Shown: in pieces, positions 10,805-21,569 of the stretch
Layout: the number at the start of each line of letters is the position of its first letter
How positions within the stretch are numbered: the first letter of the stretch is position 1
The notes under the pieces: generated by a model
Seen by the model: the letters and a program-made list of their open reading frames with translations, nothing else
What the model was told of the DNA's origin: nothing
Databases searched by the model: none
Position numbers and translations under genes: made by a program
Assembly (NCBI GenBank): GCA_030035585.1
Contig: CM057474.1
Span: 5,564,001 to 5,628,000 of the forward strand
Source of the DNA: Dugong dugon
Taxonomy: Eukaryota > Chordata > Mammalia > Sirenia > Dugongidae
Direction of reading: 5' to 3'
DNA length: 64,000 nucleotides

Positions 10805-12385
10805 AAAAGAAAAGTACAGATTGGAAACGTGGCCTCCGCGTGAGCAGTGCTGTTGCTCTACTGGGCTTTTCTCCTTCTCTGTCTGCATCCCAAGTGCTGG
10901 AGTGAGCCAGGCCTGGAGAGACCCACCTACTTGGCTGGGATTTGCAGAGAATTTGAAGGAGGCTGACAAAATCAGTGTTCTTAGAACACTTCTCCTGAAC
11001 ATAAAATCTGTGACATGATATTAGGATAAAAAATTGGGAGTGGTACACTAATTTTTTTCCATTACCCTTGTAACATATTCAGAAGAAGACAGAAATTTAG
11101 TGATATCCACGGAGACAAAATAGATCAATTTTTCTAACGTAAGGAAACTGAATGTCAGAGATGAAAACATGGATTATATGAGTGTCTCCAGTGTTGGTAA
11201 TAAAGATGTTTGCACTGGGAAGAAATTTAAAAAAAAAAAAAATTCCTATAAATATCGTTCAAGTGAAGGCAGTTTTTGCGTAGGTCCTAAAAGTATCTTC
11301 TATTTCAGTCCACAAATCGCCTATTTTATGGAAAATAGAGACCAGGGTCACATACTCTAAAGAATATGCATCTTGAAATGTAGCGTATGAGATGCATCAC
11401 ACGAGATCTAAAGTACCGAGGAGATGATTGTTGTAAGTGTTAACAAACAGGTGGTTCTGAACAGGTTATTCTTTACCTCTCCCTTTCCTGGGTGTCTTCT
11501 CCATCTACCCGGTTGTTGATTCCATTCCCCTCACTTGGTCTGTATTGACTATAATCTAGATGTTGCTAAAATGTAAATCAATAGTTGAATGAAACTCGGC
11601 TTTTTTATTCACATAGTAAACCGAGCAAGGCCCAGGCCCAGGCTGACAGGCTTACCCAGGTGACTAACACACAACCCTGCAGACTTCTAGAGCTGCCACC
11701 ATTTTCCAGTTACTCAAATGAACATGTTCTTCCCTAAAACGAAGTCACTAACCCTTCTGGAAAATATCAAAGGAATCCTGAAAGGAGGGAGACCTGATGG
11801 AGCAAACAGGAGGATAATCTCATCAGCTTTGGATTTCAGTTGTCTTTTGATTTATTTTTCTATCAGCCATTGTAATATACATTCATAAATCATGTAATAC
11901 TTCCCTTCGGCATCGTTGGCGCCATTGTAAGCATTTGGATAGGAAATACATTGTTTTAAAAATGGAACCGTTCCACTCACATTAAATCAACCATCCATAA
12001 GAATGTATTTGATACACTTTGTTTTATGTTTGGACGAAGTTAAAAAATAGCAACCAAATGAGTATCAAATCGTTTTTCAAAAGTGTGATGGTCGCAGCTT
12101 TAGCATATTTTTCCCATCGAAGCTAGCGTGAAGGCAGAAGAACTAATTTTGAATTTAAAATTCTCTTCATCATTTTTGACCTGGAAATTATTGTATTGTG
12201 TTTTTATCTTTTGGTTGATTTCATTTGAGTGTCTCATCTCCAATGTTAAGTAGGTTTTGAGAATATGAATAATAGGTTATTTTTCTTGAGGAATGAAAAG
12301 CTTTACATTTAAAAATGAATGTTCTCCTCAGGTTTCTTCTTTTCTTTTTCCTATTAGGGAGAATTCGTCAATACTATGGGATAGG
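10805..12385. other. Unique DNA, with a possible conserved non-coding block
   Basis: No repeat is recognised. The part at 11880-12180 is unusual: it is AT-rich yet keeps several CpG dinucleotides (for example 'cggcatcgttggcgccattg', 'ggtcgcagc', 'gctagcgtg') and lacks repeat signatures. That look is common in conserved enhancers. Short open frames at 10821-11018 and 11169-11360 are chance. Confidence 0.4.
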
Positions 12386-12387
12386 GG

Positions 12388-12571
12388 CGGAGTCCCTGAG
12401 TGGCACAAACTAACCAAAAGCTTGGTGGTTTGAACCCACCCAGAGGCACTTCGAAAGAAAGACCTGGTGATCTGCTTCTGAAAATCCAGCTCAACTTGTA
12501 ACACATGGGGTCACCATGAGTTGGAATCGATTCGAAGGCAGCTGGTTTGCTTTTTGTTGTTGCTGTTTTTA
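12388..12571 (+). mobile_element. AfroSINE (long type, small internal losses)
   Basis: Head 'ggagtccctgagtggcacaa', middle 'agacctggtgatctgcttct' and tail 'ggtcaccatgagttggaatc', followed by a T-rich end. Part of the A-box side of the head and part of the core are missing. Confidence 0.88.
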
Positions 12572-12574
12572 ATG

Positions 12575-14010
12575 GGATGGGGCAAGCTGGCTGCTTTACC
12601 TGCAATCAGAATTCACAGGGACCAGTCTGCTCTACTGGTCGCTGAACTATTGCCCTTAGATTTTACATTGTCCTGCTGAAATATCAGACAAGTCAGCTTC
12701 TAGCAGCCAAGCTACCTTATCATCTAAACAAATAAGAAGCAGCCTTAGTAACTGGTGAGATGTGTTCTTTGCTTGTTTTCAGTTATACAATATTTCCTTA
12801 TGTGTATACTGCAGGATTTTAGTAACTCTGGGCAGAAAAGAAATCTCTGGCCAAATAAGTTTCAGAAATATTGGGTAACAGAAATTGAACCGAGTGTGCT
12901 CTGTGGCCCCATTTTGGGAAACACGGCCATTCCATGAGCCACAGATGCTGTGGGTGATCATTCTCCCCATCAGCGAAGAGGTGTTGATAGTCCATTGTCC
13001 ACAGGGTGCTGGGCCAGGCTCTAGGACAAATGCTGCCCCCCGCCTTCTTCCCCCAGAGGAGCCCCCACACAGCCACCAAGAGTTTGGTTGCAATGAGGTG
13101 TGTGAGCAGTACATTGTCAACGCCAACCACCAGGCCGCGTATAAGAACAGATGACTGTCACGGGTGGAACTCTGCACCTGCGTTGGTAAGTTTGATTGAC
13201 TGTGTGCCTCCTCACACAGCAAAAGTCTAAACAGGAGTTATTGCTGAAGTCTCTACTAATTCAGGGTTTTAAGTTTCCTTTCTTAAACTGAGTTACAAGC
13301 GGGGAAACGGCTGCTAAGGCTTTGGAGCACTTCTGAGCTGTGAGCTTCTACTATGCTCAGTTCTTTGAGGAGCTCATCACCCACAGAAAAACACATTTTA
13401 AGTGCAACAAAGAGAGCTGACTTCAGGGTGACTGGACATGACAGCTATTTGATGGTAGTCAGTCAGAAGCATTCCAGAAACTGGGCTAGCAAGTTATTAT
13501 GACCCAGTTTGGGCAGTTGAGTTTGCTAAGAAAACCCTCATTCGGGCTCTATCTGGTCTAAGTCCAGGCTTCTTAGGCCAAATTCCTTTTTCCTGGACCC
13601 CTGAGAAAGCTGTATTTCTTCAGGCTATACCTGATTCTACCCACAGTCCAAGCTGAACTCTCCTGGAGCTCTCCCGACAAAGAAGATCTGGTAATAAACA
13701 TGTATTAACCAACATTTATTCAGCACTTACAATGTGCATGGCCCTGTGCTCAGTGACTTACATGCGTTAGGCTTCACTCTATCCTGCAGATGCTTCTTCC
13801 TGTTTTGGCTCAGCTGCTCCCACAGCCTGTGCCTCTGAACCTCCCAACAATAGGTTATTCCGGGCCTGAGCCCCTGTGGAACAGTTCTTGTGCGATATCT
13901 CCAACTGTACCTCTATGTCCTACTTGGAGTACTGTATATTCACTTATAGTGTAATCCTAACTACTGGAATAAGTCAAATTAACTCAAAAAGTCACATTAG
14001 GTTTGGCATG
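12575..14010. other. Unique DNA with possible exon-like patch
   Basis: Mostly unrecognised. Bases 12900-13200 are GC-richer. They include a pyrimidine-rich acceptor-like site ending near 13059 and a good donor-like 'gttggtaagt' at about 13180. In between is a reading frame ending in 'EVCEQYIVNANHQAAYKNR' at 13095-13154. No gene is identified; see findings. A MIR-like relic lies at 13700-13790. Confidence 0.35.
13700..13790 (-). mobile_element. MIR relic
   Basis: 'aacatttattcagcacttac' followed by 'aatgtgcatggccctgtgct' is the antisense 3' part of MIR. The copy is short and decayed. Confidence 0.6.
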
Positions 14011-14011
14011 C

Positions 14012-14220
14012 ATTGTTGCTGTTGTATGCTGTAAACCCTTCTGACTCTTAGCGACCTTATAGGACAGGGTGGAACTGCCCCCGTAGGGTTTCTTTCCTAG
14101 GCTGTGACCTTCACGGGAACAGATAGGCAGGTCTTTTCTCTCCCAGAGCAGCTAGTGGATTCGAACCACTGACCCTTTGGTTAGCAGGGGAGTGGTTAAC
14201 CATTGCTCCATCAGGGCTGC
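14012..14220 (-). mobile_element. AfroSINE (long type)
   Basis: Antisense tail 'ttgttgctgttgtatgctgt', core 'gtagggtttctttcctaggc', middle 'aggcaggtcttttctctccc' and head 'ccattgctccatcagggctg'. 'GCATGCA' flanks both sides as a likely target duplication. Confidence 0.92.
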
Positions 14221-14436
14221 TTTTCTGCATGCACGGACTCCTATTTTACAGCTCAGGAGTCTGAGAACCACAGCCCTGGGCCAAACCTGGTCAGCCATTG
14301 GTTTCTTTTATTATGTAACTTGTTTATTCATCATTTCTTACAGTCTGCGAGATAGAAATGGTCTTTAATGGCTACATTTTCAATAGTTACGTAAGTACCT
14401 CCGTAAAAGCCTTGAGTGTGTTTTTTGGCCCACAAA

Positions 14437-14491
14437 GACTGTAGGGTCGCCATGAGTCAGAATCGACTCAACGGCAATGGGTTTTATATGG
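14437..14491 (+). mobile_element. AfroSINE, 3' tip
   Basis: Only the tail 'gggtcgccatgagtcagaat' followed by 'cgactcaacggcaatgggtt' remains; strongly 5'-truncated. Confidence 0.8.
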
Positions 14492-14531
14492 TCCTTTAAT
14501 AATGTTTTCTGATTCCTGTTAATCTATAAGA

Positions 14532-14588
14532 TAACGTCTTTTATATTATATAACGTCTTTTATATTATATAATGTCTTTTATACTATA
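14532..14588. repeat. 19-bp tandem repeat, three copies
   Basis: Three adjacent copies of a unit like 'ataacgtcttttatattat', the last with two changes. It sits directly upstream of an AfroSINE, whose left target duplication may lie within it. Confidence 0.9.
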
Positions 14589-14590
14589 TG

Positions 14591-14743
14591 GGGCCCCGGT
14601 GGTGCACTGATTAAGCATTTGGCTGCTAACCAAAAGGCTGGCAGTTCGAATCCACCAGCCACTCCATGGAAACCCTATGGGGCAGTTCTACTCTGTCCTG
14701 TTGGGTCGCTATGAATTGGAATCCACTCGATGGCAATGGGTTT
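14591..14743 (+). mobile_element. AfroSINE (short, deletion-bearing type)
   Basis: Head 'ggccccggtggtgcactg', then 'ccactccatggaaaccctat' with no middle segment, then tail 'tcgatggcaatgggttt'. 'TTTATACT' occurs on both sides as a possible target duplication. Confidence 0.92.
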
Positions 14744-14872
14744 ATACTCCATAAAAGATAATGCTTTGGCCGCCGTATCAGGAAAACAGCTAATTACATT
14801 CCGGAGGACCAAGGAACTCCCTTACTCTACAGCTCACTCAAATGTTATAAGGATTAAAAATTATTTATAGAT

Positions 14873-15097
14873 AGAACAACAACAACAAAGCCAAGCCAGC
14901 TGCCATCTAGTAGATCCTGACTCATGGTGACTCCATGTGTTTCAGAGTAGAACTGCTTTTCATAAGGTTTGCAGGGGCTGATTTTTTTCAGAAGTAGATC
15001 TCCAGGCCTGCCTTCTGAGCCACCTCCGGGTGGATTCGAACCGTCAACCTTTTAGTCTGCCGCTGAGTGTTTAACCATTTGCACCACTCAGGGACTC
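14873..15097 (-). mobile_element. AfroSINE (long type)
   Basis: Begins with '(aac)n' and 'agccagctgccatctagtag', then core, middle 'tctccaggcctgccttctga' and head 'gcaccactcagggactc'. 'ATTTATA'-like flanks are present. Confidence 0.92.
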
Positions 15098-15099
15098 AT

Positions 15100-15364
15100 T
15101 TATATATTGCAATGGAATGTAGATCAGTTTGGGACAAGACGTAGTGTTCCCGAAATGATTTTTTGATCACTGATTTGTTGCATTTTTTTTAATTGCTCTG
15201 GACAAAGCACTCTCCTAACAATCCTATGGACCCTTGCCTGTTCTCTTTCCCCTCTCTTATTCCCTTCTTTTTTTCTTACCCTTTCTTTCTCCCTCCTCTT
15301 TCTTCTGAGAGGTAGACTGTTAGAGTAAAAATGACCCAGGCTTCAGAATGGGGACCCTCGTTCA
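15100..15364. other. Unique DNA with CT-rich tract
   Basis: Contains a pyrimidine-rich tract at 15237-15305; nothing else recognised. Confidence 0.5.
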
Positions 15365-15540
15365 CAACTTGCTGTTCAAAGTGTTCTGCAAAACAGAGTC
15401 ACAAGCCTCGCCTGGTAGAAATGCAGGATTTCAGACCCCAGCCCAGACCTACTAAATTAAGTCTGCATTTTAACAGGATTCCTAGCTGATTCATAAGTAC
15501 ATTACAGTTGGAAAACTGTTGATTTAGGTCACCTATGCTT
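15365..15540 (+). mobile_element. MER5-like hAT-Charlie relic
   Basis: 'ggtagaaatgcaggatttca' and 'ccagcccagacctactaaat', then 'gcattttaacaggattccta' and 'gctgattcataagtac', follow the MER5 consensus order. Non-autonomous and non-coding. Confidence 0.65.
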
Positions 15541-17309
15541 CTGACCACAGTATTAATTATAAGGATTAAATGAGACGATAAATGTGATGTGTTTAACCCA
15601 GGGACAAAATACGAGAATCTGGGCTAAATTGGAGTCTCTTTTTCCCTGGAGAAGAGAATACCTTTCCTTTGGAGAATATTTCTGGTTCTTTTTCTTTCCA
15701 TACTCAATCCTTCTTTAAAAGCCTTTGTGGATCTTGGGGCACATAACAGAAGATTGTATTAACAGCATATATGTGCTTTTTATAAACCTACATAGCAACT
15801 ATGAGATCTCACACAATGGAATTCATTAGGAAAACGATTTTGGCTCTGATTCAACTATTTCCTTATAGTTGGCATCAGATTAGCCTTTCAATCTACATAT
15901 TTTCAGTGTTAATATTACATAATATTGGATTATACCATAATTACATGGTAGTAATTTATTTTGTTGCTTTTAAAGCCTCATGCCAGCATTAAAATGAATT
16001 GCTGGGTGGGGTCAGCCTAAGCCATGGGTATTATGTGGATTCCTCCTGATGCCAGGGTTTCAGTATCTTTGTGACCTGACATTAGCAGCCTTTCAATGCT
16101 ATCAAACTGGAAACTTCACCTTCTTAAATGCAGTTGCCATGGAAACAGCAGAGTTTGGGGATTTTTGTTTTCCGAAGGTATCGAAAGACTCGATGTCCAT
16201 ATACGAGCACACAGTGTGACACATTAATACGTGCAATCCTGTGCTGTTTTTAAATTGAAGAGATGAGAAGAAAATGATGTCTAAATGTTTGCACTAAACC
16301 AGACAAGGAGCTCTTGTTTAATCCTCATTCCACCCTTGATTCATTTGTTTATATATATCCTTTGTTCCAAAAAGTGATTTAGACAGCCTGAGTCGTTAAG
16401 CTGTTAACAGACAATTGAACAAACCTGTACAGCATATTACCACCACTTCTAGCCACATCCTCTGAAAAAGTATCTTTTTGTTAAAACCTGAGACTCGGAG
16501 GATTTTCCTTTGTCAAGGGCATTGGTGTGACTTCTTCTCCTCACATGTCCTGTGGTGTAAAGTCCTGCTTTTAAAAAATCTCTTTATGATCTTGTAATTA
16601 AGTCTTTCATCTTACTCCTTCTTTTTCCCTGATGAGAGAAGACTGAAACCTCCTTACTTTTTCACTGAGACCTTTCTCTGCTTTTACATCATGAAGTTCT
16701 CTATAGGGAGCTCTTCGGGGGTTATCACGACGTGGAAGTAAAACCGCAGTGAACTGAATTTCTAGTCCCAGCCTCAAGCTGAGCTTGGATTGGTTAAAAT
16801 GAAAAAGATAACATATTGTAATAAGAATGTCTGCTTTGAACTGATCTTCATAATGACACAAGACTTTGCTCCAGGTCTTCAGTCCTTGTTTCCTGAAAAA
16901 AGGTTTCTTTCCATGATTCCTTCTATTGTCCTAAAGGTATGTTCCAAAAAGTTCTATCAAACAAAACATTATCAGTCATGTAGAGGACAAATGACTTTTA
17001 TTAGAGTCCTTCCAGAGCGCAGCTTGTAACAGAGAACCCCACAAGGTAGTGAAATCAACATATACTTCAGAGCCAAACAAAGCAAGGTTGAAATCATGGT
17101 TCTGCCATTTGCTCTAATGTTGCCACAGCAATTGCATTTTAATAAGGTGAAACTTCCAGTTAAATAGAATGGTTACTTATAACACTTTCAAATAATACAA
17201 AAAAGGTCAGAAAGGGTCAACTTAAAAAAAATAACCAAAAACATCAACTGCAGCAAGTTATTTAATTTCTCTGCTCACCTCTGAATCTTACGGCTATGAA
17301 TCTTACCTA
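15541..17309. other. Unique AT-rich DNA
   Basis: No recognised repeat or gene. Small open frames on both strands (15801-15992, 16607-16861, 16790-17029) have no family likeness and are taken as chance. Confidence 0.5.
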
Positions 17310-17517
17310 GCACGTAATGTTCTTGTTGTGTGCTGTTGAATGGATTCCAACTCATAGCGACCCGGTGTGACAGAGTAGACCTGCCCCATAGGGTTTCCTG
17401 GGCTGAGAGTGTTACAGGAATAATTCTCCAGGTCTTTTCCCCCTTCAGAGCCACTGGTTCAACCACCAACCTTTCAGTTAGCAGCCTAGCGCTTAACCAT
17501 TGTGCCATAAGGGCTCC
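17310..17517 (-). mobile_element. AfroSINE (long type) with 7-bp target duplication
   Basis: Antisense copy from 'ttcttgttgtgtgctgttga' to 'accattgtgccataagggct'. It is flanked by exact 'TACCTAG' at 17303-17309 and 17518-17524. Confidence 0.93.
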
Positions 17518-17574
17518 TACCTAGTCCATAATAGGTACTCTACATAATAAATAGTTGTTACCGATGTACTCACT

Positions 17575-17705
17575 GGAGCCTCAGTTTATTCCTCTCTCAA
17601 AAGGGGGAAAATATAGGTGTGAGAATGGGTTGGAGGTTAGAGATAATACATATGATATGCCTGGTACATTGCAAATATTCAATAAGCGATGCCATTTTCT
17701 TCCCA
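17575..17705 (+). mobile_element. MIR relic
   Basis: 'gagcctcagtttattcctct' followed by an A/G-rich stretch and 'tgcctggtacattgcaaata' with 'ttcaataagc' is the central and 3' part of MIR. Confidence 0.75.
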
Positions 17706-17820
17706 AATAGACAGCCAATTGCTTGAGGATGGCAACCAATAATCATTTGTACTTGCAACGCCAGGTCCTAGCACAGTGTCTGGCTTGTGGTAGGCACTTA
17801 GTATTGTTTGAATGAGTCCC
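17706..17820 (+). mobile_element. L2 3' end
   Basis: 'cttgaggatggcaaccaata' and then 'cctagcacagtgtctggctt', 'ggtaggcacttagtattgtt' and 'tgaatgag' match the L2 3' end. Confidence 0.75.
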
Positions 17821-19250
17821 TAAGGAGGCATATGCAAGAGACCCCCAGACCTTGGGGCCTCCAATGTTTGCTTATGTCCTTGCCCTTGACCAGGAAGCAT
17901 GGTGAAAAGAGCTTTTCTAAGGAGGTATTTGGTTGGTTGGTTTGTGGGCCTTTTTGTTTGTTTTTTGTCAAAGAACAGAAGACAACCTTTTCTTCTAATT
18001 AGGCCCCAAATTCACTGATGGATTCTTTTTATAAGTTAATGAGTGAAAGTTTCTCAACTCTGAGAGATGACATCATCCAGAAAGGTTTTTCAGCAAAGTC
18101 ATCCTATTTTCTCCTTGATAACAATATATATCACAGTGAAATCTGGGAGAGCCGGAACTTGACGGGACTGTCTGGTTTTTCCAGGTCTCGCAAGTTTTCC
18201 GCCTTGGACAGGGTGCAGTCCTACCGCTTTTCTATCAATCTTCTCTATTGTGGCAAATAACTGAGTCTTCCTTCTCTGACAGGTCTCCGCCTTTCACAGG
18301 TTTCTGCTTTCCCAGATTTCAGTGTAATCTGCATTAATCTGTTTCCTCTGTTGGTGAGGAGTCTCTTGCTCTCCCGTCTCTCTTTTAATTATTTCGAAGG
18401 AGTTCTGGGTAGAACCAAAGACATCCCTCCACCCTGAGCTCATACCCTCTGATCTGTCCCTGTCATTTCAGGAAGGGTAGACACAAGGAGTTTGACCACG
18501 GATAATTTCTGTGGATACTACCTGGTCACTGTTTCTCTCTGTAGAGGTGACCTGCCTTCCTTTTTCAGAGGTGACCAACAGTGATGACAATCAGTGACAA
18601 TTTCGCTTTTCTTATCTGGGGCCCTGAGACGTGAGAGTCCCAATTCTCTAACAGAGATATTATTACAAAGTTGCCAGCATGCAACAATGGCCAGGACAAA
18701 GTGCAAACGGTGATGGCTAAGGAACATTTCATTCTTTCGCTTCTCTCCTTAACGTGAACTATCTTGTGGTAATGGAAGAGTTCAAGCCTTGCTCTGTCAC
18801 TGGTATTAATAACAGACTATAAATGTTCAAAAAAAACCAGATTGTAGTCTGAAGGCTAAAACCTCAGGAAGGAGCCTTAGTGGATTGTAGAAAAATATCC
18901 TCGTAATAGCTCTTTTTATGGGAGAAGGAAAGGAACTCACCAGCTTGTTAAATATTGTCTTTAAAATTTAATCCGTCACACAAATGTGCATGCATGTGTC
19001 CTCACAACATCTGTCCCTTGCGACCAGGCTCCTACCTCCTCCTATAGCAATGGGAGACTTTTCTGCACGCCGAAGAGGAAGAGCCTGTAGCAATCCGGTA
19101 GTAAACTCAATGCTGTACGCATGGCAGATGTCCAATAAATGGTCACTAAATAAAAACGCAGAATTTTAGGGGTAACCTCCCCGGCATTCTACAGAACGAG
19201 TAAAGGAAAATCAAGAATCAATGTATTCCTTTTCTCATTAGTACTGTTAA
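17821..19250. other. Unique DNA
   Basis: No recognised repeats or genes. Short open frames at 17808-18002, 18018-18260 and 18518-18727 lack any recognisable domain. Bases 19090-19170 end in 'tgtccaataaatggtc', possibly a very old L2/MIR 3' end. Confidence 0.5.
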
Positions 19251-19252
19251 AT

Positions 19253-19502
19253 AGGAACCCCGGGGTAGGGTCTCCATGAGTTGGAATCGACTGGACAGCA
19301 GTGGGTAATGGGGGTGGTGCAAATGGTTACATGCTCGACTACTAGCAGAAGGACTGGCGGTTTGAACCCACCCAGAGTCTCCTTGGAAGGCAGGCGATGT
19401 GATTTGTTTCCAAAAGGTCACAGCCTTCAAAACCCTCGGGAGCAATTCTACTCTGCACACATGAGGTTGCCATGAGTCGGAATTGACTCAATGGCAGCTA
19501 TC
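19253..19502 (+). mobile_element. Fused AfroSINE pair
   Basis: Bases 19253-19308 join a SINE head remnant 'aggaaccccgg' directly to a SINE tail 'gggtctccatgagttggaat', with the body gone. A second AfroSINE follows immediately from 'ggtggtgcaaatggttacat' through 'gttgccatgagtcggaattg'. The second copy lacks its first few bases. The arrangement is best explained as a tandem dimer with an internal deletion, or one insertion into the tail of another. Confidence 0.85.
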
Positions 19503-19895
19503 AGCAACCATTGTTCAAATAGTTTAGTATGTCACTATTATCTTCCTTACTAGCATTTCTTCCCTTCTTATTGCAGTTCCAGCACATTCATTCCTTTAGC
19601 TAACTTCTCTAACCGTGTAGCTTGGTGGGGATTGCAAATAACAGTAGCCAGTAGCTACCACCCAAGAAATAGCCATGGACATGTGACTTAAACTAGGCCA
19701 ATCATAGTAACCACACCCCTAAACCCAGCAACTGATCCGGCTGCAGTGTAATGGGTTTCTCTTATATATGGCCTTTCTGGTCCTGAATTTGTAATTCTGC
19801 CAAAAAATGATTTATTGGACTGCAGTCTGCCCTATGATTGCTCTGTTTTTCTCATTTTGCAGGAATTGATCAGATTACTAGTTGGAAAGGTGGCG
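19503..19895. other. Unique DNA
   Basis: No recognised feature. It precedes the candidate LTR. Confidence 0.4.
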
Positions 19896-20014
19896 TGTAA
19901 AACCACCCGATAGAACTGAGCTTGAACAACTGGCGGTCCACTGAGGGGACTGGTGGGTTTGTGGTCCTGCTGAGAGGGCCACTCCTTGAAATTGACAAGG
20001 AGTTTGCTTATATA

Positions 20015-20197
20015 GGAGCCCTGGCAGTGCAGTAGTTAAGCATTCAGCTGTTGACTAAAAGGTCAGCAGTTCAAATCCACCAGCTGCTCCTTGGAAACCC
20101 TATGGGGCACTTGTACTCTGTCCTATAGGGTCGCTATGAGTCAGAATCAACTCGATGGCAACGGGTTTGGTTTTGGGTTTTTTTTTTTTTTTTTTTT
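20015..20197 (+). mobile_element. AfroSINE (short type) with target duplication
   Basis: Head 'ggagccctggcagtgcagta', no middle segment ('ctccttggaaaccctatgg'), tail 'cgatggcaacgggtttggtt', then a long T run. Flanks 'tttgcttatat' (20003-20013) and 'tttgcttatgt' (20198-20208) are near-identical target duplications. Confidence 0.95.
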
Positions 20198-20479
20198 TTG
20201 CTTATGTAAGAGGTAAATCTCACAGAGGTTTGAGAGAGGGGAGGATGGCACCTCAAGACCAAGAAAAGCCTGGAACAGAGCAGTTTGGACCCAGGATTCC
20301 TGCATGAGGAGCCTCCTAAAAGAGCTACAATATGGGTCAAGGGCTGTAACACTGAAGAGAGACCTGGAAGGGGCCCAGTGGCAGAGCTGGTGGTGAAAGA
20401 CCCAGAAGCGGCCTGGTGGCAAAGCCAGCTGCAAGAGGGCTTGCACTGCACAACTGAGAGGGCCTGACCAGCTGAGAGG

Positions 20480-20799
20480 GCTGCTACACTGGCTGTAAGC
20501 TAGACTAGTTAGCAGCAGACAGACGTACAGCAGAGACGCCTGATGGCAGAGAGCCGCTGAGACAGCTGCTACACTGGCTGTGAGCTGGACCAGTCAGCAG
20601 CAGAGAGACATACGGCGGAGACGCCTGACGGCAGACAGAGCTGTTACACTGGCTGTGAGCTGGACCAGTCAGCAGCAGAGAGACATACGGCCGAGACGCC
20701 TGACGGCAGACAGAGCTGTTACACTGGCTGTGAGCTGGACCAGTCAGCAGCAGAGAGACATACGGCAGAGACGCCTGACGGCAGAGAGCTGCTGAGAGA
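20480..20799. repeat. Four-copy 75/85-bp tandem repeat
   Basis: Copies start at about 20480, 20565, 20640 and 20715. Inner units are 75 bp; the first and last are 85 bp because of an extra 'gctgctgaga'-like segment. The period is 25 codons, so open frames pass through on both strands (for example a 25-residue repeat on the - strand). This is a consequence of the period, not evidence for protein. Confidence 0.95.
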
Positions 20800-21025
20800 G
20801 CTGTACTGGTTGGAAGTTGTCCTGCAGTGAAGAAGGGAGGGACGTGGTCTCCACTTTGGGCAAGCCTTCTGGGCCTTGCCAATATGCTTCCTTATCCTGA
20901 TCCCAAGGTGTAGCCTGTTACTTCCCTAATAAACCACGTGAGTATGGTCTGTGAGTTCTGTGTGGCCACTGCAACAAATTACTGAAACTCACAGAGAAGT
21001 AGAGAGTGTGGTGGGGGTAACAGCT

Positions 21026-21040
21026 GGTGTCAGAAATGGT
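21026..21040 (+). promoter_or_regulatory. Possible tRNA-Leu-type primer binding site
   Basis: 'tggtgtcagaaatgg' differs at one position from the tRNA-Leu 3' end complement used by ERVL. It lies two bases after the terminal 'CA' of the candidate LTR. Confidence 0.5.
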
Positions 21041-21166
21041 GACGAAATTGGAGAGCGTAGGTATGTCTGACTTTCACTCATAGGAACTAGTTTTTTGCTT
21101 ATCTTAATTCTTAACCCTCATGAATTTAGAGAATTCTTTACACCACAACACACCAGGTATGGGCAT

Positions 21167-21563
21167 TGTAATGGACTGAACTGTGGCCCTCAAAAATATG
21201 TGTTGGAATCCTAACCCTGTGGATGTAATCCTGTTTGGAAATAGGGTTTTCTTTGTTATGTTAATGAGGCCATACCCACGTAAGGTATGTCTAAAACTAA
21301 TTACTTTTGAGTTATAAGAAGCATAGACACAAAGATGAAGGGCAAGACGGATGCCACGTGAAGATCACCAAGGCACCGAGGAAACTGGGCTACGGAAACT
21401 GAGACAAGGATCTTCCCCAGAGCCCGTGGAGGAACCCTTCCCCTAGAGCTGGTGCCCTGAATTCAGACTTCTAGATTCCTGAACTGTAAGAATATAAATT
21501 TATGTTCTTTAAAACCGCTCACCTATGATATTTCTGTCACAGCAGCACTAGGTAATCAAGACA
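21167..21563 (+). mobile_element. ERVL-MaLR-like solo LTR, perfect 5-bp TSD
   Basis: Starts 'tgtaatggactgaactgtgg' and ends 'ctaggtaatcaagaca'. The body has 'ggaaatagggttttctttgt', 'taatgaggccatacc' and 'gaatataaatttatgttctt', typical of MaLR LTRs. It is flanked by exact GGCAT at 21162-21166 and 21564-21568. No internal region remains, so LTR-LTR recombination is inferred. Confidence 0.9.
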
Positions 21564-21569
21564 GGCATA

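Larger units (their letters stand above)
19896..21023 (+). mobile_element. Candidate ERVL-type LTR with internal tandem repeats
   Basis: This looks like a retroviral LTR. The right end is '...gggggtaaca', followed two bases later by 'tggtgtcagaaatgg' (21026-21040). That closely resembles a tRNA-Leu primer binding site as used by ERVL elements. A poly(A) signal 'aataaa' lies near 20928, about 95 bp before the end. The U3-like part carries four 75-85 bp tandem units. The proposed left end 'tgtaaaaccacccgatagaa' is a guess. An AfroSINE (20015-20197) split the LTR after it inserted. About 45 bp of possible internal sequence follows, with no gag or pol. Confidence 0.5.

Noticed and set aside
12779-13222. 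147-codon - strand ORF
   Set aside because: No recognisable domain; it overlaps two + strand frames. If anything is functional here, the + strand candidate is more plausible.
20505-20882. 125-codon - strand ORF with 25-residue repeats
   Set aside because: It reads through a 75-bp tandem repeat. The opposite strand is equally open, as expected for a period divisible by three.
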